Assembly (NCBI GenBank): GCA_902791985.1
Contig: CADAYD010000017.1
Coordinates: forward strand, 1-64,000
Direction of reading: 5' to 3'
DNA length: 64,000 bases
DNA from: an uncultured bacterium
GTDB taxonomy: Bacteria; Cyanobacteriota; Vampirovibrionia; Gastranaerophilales; Gastranaerophilaceae
Positions 61,990 through 64,000 of the stretch are shown in pieces. Position 1 is the stretch's first letter. Every line of letters starts with the position of its first letter. A model generated the notes under the pieces. It ran no database searches. It worked only from the letters and a program-made list of their open reading frames with translations, and was not told the origin of the DNA. The translations under genes and the position numbers were made by a program.

Positions 61990-64000
61990 TTATGCCTTAG
62001 CAGCTCCTGCCTTAGCAATAATTTCGTCTTCAACATTCTTAGGAACTTGTTCATATTTTTGGAATTCCATAGAGAATGTTCCACGTCCTTGAGTATTTGA
62101 ACGTAAGTCTGTAGCATAGCCAAACATATTAGCTAAAGGTACAACAGCACGTACGATTACGTTTCCGGTGTTACCTAAAGGTTCTTGACCCTCAATTCTT
62201 CCTCTACGACGAGAAATGTCACCGATAATTGTACCTGTAAATTCATCAGGAATTTCGATTTCAACTTTCATCATCGGTTCAAGAATACAAGGCTGTGCTT
62301 TTTTACAACCATCTTTGATAGCCATAGAACCGGCAATTTTGAATGCCATTTCTGATGAGTCGACTTCGTGGTAACTTCCGTCGAACAATTCAACCTTAAC
62401 GTCTATCATCGGATAGCCTGCTAAGATACCGCCTTCAAGTGCTTCTTCCATACCTTTTCTTGCAGGTTCAATGTATTCCTTAGGAATAGCACCTCCGACG
62501 ATTTTGTTTTCAAATACGAATCCTGCATTTTCTTCAGCCGGCATGATTCTAACTTTACAATGACCATATTGACCTTTACCACCTGACTGACGGATAAATT
62601 TAGAATCCTGTTCTGCAGTTCCTCTGATAGTTTCTCTGTATGCAACTTGAGGTTTACCAATGTTTGCTTCAACTTTGAATTCTCTTAACATACGGTCAAC
62701 GATAATATCCAAGTGTAATTCGCCCATACCTGAAATGATTGTTTGACCTGTTTCTTCATCAGATTTAACTCTGAAAGACGGATCTTCTTCAGCGAGTTTT
62801 TGAAGTGCGATACCCATTTTATCCTGGTCTGCTTTTGTTTTTGGTTCTATAGCAACGGAAATAACCGGTTCAGGGAAGGTCATTCTTTCCAAGATAATCG
62901 GATTCTTTTCGTCACATAAAGTATCACCTGTTGTAGTTTCTTTCAGACCTACTGTTGCACAGATATCACCTGCATAAACTTCATTTTCTTCAAGTCTTTG
63001 GTCAGCATACATACGAACCAAACGTGAAATACGTTCTTTTTTACCCGTAGTAGAGTTCAGAACATATGAACCTGAAGTGATTTTACCCGAATATACACGT
63101 AAGAATGTCAAACGACCTACAAACGGGTCTGTCATTACTTTGAATGACAAAGCGCTGAACGGCTCATCATCAGATGAGTGACGAACTGTTTTTGAACCGT
63201 CTTCAAGTTCACCTTCGATAGCTTTTACATCAACAGGTGACGGCATGTAATCAACAACGTTGTTTAATAACAACTGTACACCTTTGTTTTTGAATGCTGT
63301 ACCGCAAGTTACAGGAACTATTTTATTGTTACATACTGCTTTTCTTAAGCCTGCTTTCAATTCTTCAACAGTAATTGAATCAGGATCTTCAAAGAATTTT
63401 TCCATCAATGTGTCGTCTTCAGAACAGATTGCTTCAACCATTGCATCGTGGTATTCTTTTGCTTTTTCTTGTAAATCAGCAGGAATTTCTTCTTCTTTAA
63501 TATCTGTACCTAAATCGTTTGTATAGATTTCAGCCTTCATAGTCATCAAGTCAACAAGACCTGTGAACTTGTCTTCAGCGCCGATAGGTAACTGAATTGG
63601 AACAGCATTTGCACCTAATCTTGTTTTAATTTGTTCAGCTACACGATAGAAATCTGCCCCTGTTCTGTCCATTTTGTTAACAAATACCATACGAGGTACT
63701 TCATATCTGTTAGCTTGACGCCATACTGTTTCTGATTGTGATTGAACCCCGCCTACGGCACAGAATACGGCAACAACACCGTCTAATACACGCAATGAAC
63801 GTTCAACTTCAATTGTAAAGTCAACGTGACCCGGGGTATCGATAATGTTAATTTGGTGTCCTTTCCATTCTGCGGTAACTGCTGCAGATTGGATTGTGAT
63901 ACCTCTTTCTCTTTCTTGTTCCATAAAGTCGGTAACTGCAGCACCATCGTGAACTTCACCTAATTTGTGAGTTTTGCCTGTGTAAAACAAGATACGTTCT
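61990..64000 (-). CDS. fusA: Translation elongation factor G (5' partial)
   Basis: At least 670 residues; the right window edge cuts the N-terminus in the middle of [15 protein letters not shown], so the P-loop is outside. Visible are the switch region [30 protein letters not shown] and domains II-V to the C-terminus. It drives ribosomal translocation with GTP. Highly expressed genes like this show codon use typical of the host. Confidence 0.97.
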   Translation of the reverse strand, partial: ERILFYTGKTHKLGEVHDGAAVTDFMEQERERGITIQSAAVTAEWKGHQINIIDTPGHVDFTIEVERSLRVLDGVVAVFCAVGGVQSQSETVWRQANRYEVPRMVFVNKMDRTGADFYRVAEQIKTRLGANAVPIQLPIGAEDKFTGLVDLMTMKAEIYTNDLGTDIKEEEIPADLQEKAKEYHDAMVEAICSEDDTLMEKFFEDPDSITVEELKAGLRKAVCNNKIVPVTCGTAFKNKGVQLLLNNVVDYMPSPVDVKAIEGELEDGSKTVRHSSDDEPFSALSFKVMTDPFVGRLTFLRVYSGKITSGSYVLNSTTGKKERISRLVRMYADQRLEENEVYAGDICATVGLKETTTGDTLCDEKNPIILERMTFPEPVISVAIEPKTKADQDKMGIALQKLAEEDPSFRVKSDEETGQTIISGMGELHLDIIVDRMLREFKVEANIGKPQVAYRETIRGTAEQDSKFIRQSGGKGQYGHCKVRIMPAEENAGFVFENKIVGGAIPKEYIEPARKGMEEALEGGILAGYPMIDVKVELFDGSYHEVDSSEMAFKIAGSMAIKDGCKKAQPCILEPMMKVEIEIPDEFTGTIIGDISRRRGRIEGQEPLGNTGNVIVRAVVPLANMFGYATDLRSNTQGRGTFSMEFQKYEQVPKNVEDEIIAKAGAAKA

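Overview
The window is AT-rich (roughly one third G+C by eye), densely coding, and reads like a chromosome segment of a diderm, Cyanobacteria-related gut lineage of the Vampirovibrionia/Melainabacteria type (Gastranaerophilales-like). This assignment is inference from gene content and protein style. Diderm markers are an autotransporter barrel, MlaFE-type lipid transport genes, a TolC-type channel and a GT9 heptosyltransferase-like enzyme. The lineage hint is a set of small lineage-specific-looking proteins that share a short N-terminal motif ending in Phe-x-Gly/Ser. I see no rRNA, tRNA, CRISPR array, insertion sequence or prophage.

Layout. 1-10.5 kb: a giant autotransporter (5' end outside the window), a secreted VWA protein, an ACT-like small protein, a UshA-type phosphoesterase and a secreted protein of unknown role. 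10.5-20 kb: a GT2-like membrane protein, a LysM protein with a secreted GH13 enzyme, endonuclease IV with a C_GCAxxG_C_C protein, a lipoprotein, and an AcsE-like methyltransferase followed by a large TPR protein. 20-24.8 kb: two small genes missed by usual length cut-offs, an orphan sugar permease, CobO, ThyX and Dtd. 24.8-28.9 kb: lineage proteins around PrmC. 28.9-35.5 kb: a cell-wall/division cluster (murC, small gene, murB, ddl, ftsQ, polyprenyl synthase, lepB). 35.5-37.6 kb: a ParE-like toxin with a broken antitoxin, a HELGH protein and a GC-rich repeat island. 37.5-46.2 kb: gatA, mlaF-mlaE, a GGDEF protein, an acyl-CoA ligase and a pilin-like fusion. 46.2-52.7 kb: a binding-protein/TolC fusion, a lineage protein, GT9 and a FliA/WhiG-type sigma factor. 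52.7-64 kb: Hsp20, aroC, a methyltransferase, prfB with its +1 frameshift, glyS, small lineage proteins, an XRE-type regulator with its operator, a CheR-like protein and fusA (cut by the right edge).

The strongest non-gene signal is in the promoters. At about eleven genes a sigma70-type -10 hexamer ends exactly 6 nt (once 7 nt) before the ATG, usually with a -35 box 17 nt upstream and no Shine-Dalgarno sequence. Transcription should therefore begin at, or within a base or two of, the start codon, giving leaderless mRNAs. Other genes in the window have ordinary AGGAG-type sites, so two initiation modes appear to coexist. A second unlabelled pattern is a family of degenerate 8-nt tandem repeats (GGCGATAA-like) in four arrays at three loci, one of them covering a start codon.

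Several domain combinations are unusual: a periplasmic binding domain fused to TolC, a DUF2628-like membrane domain fused to a pilin-like helix, and a GT2 fold with a degraded metal motif and a cysteine-rich tail. These, with the antitoxin remnant carrying an A AAA AAG heptamer, are the best points for follow-up.
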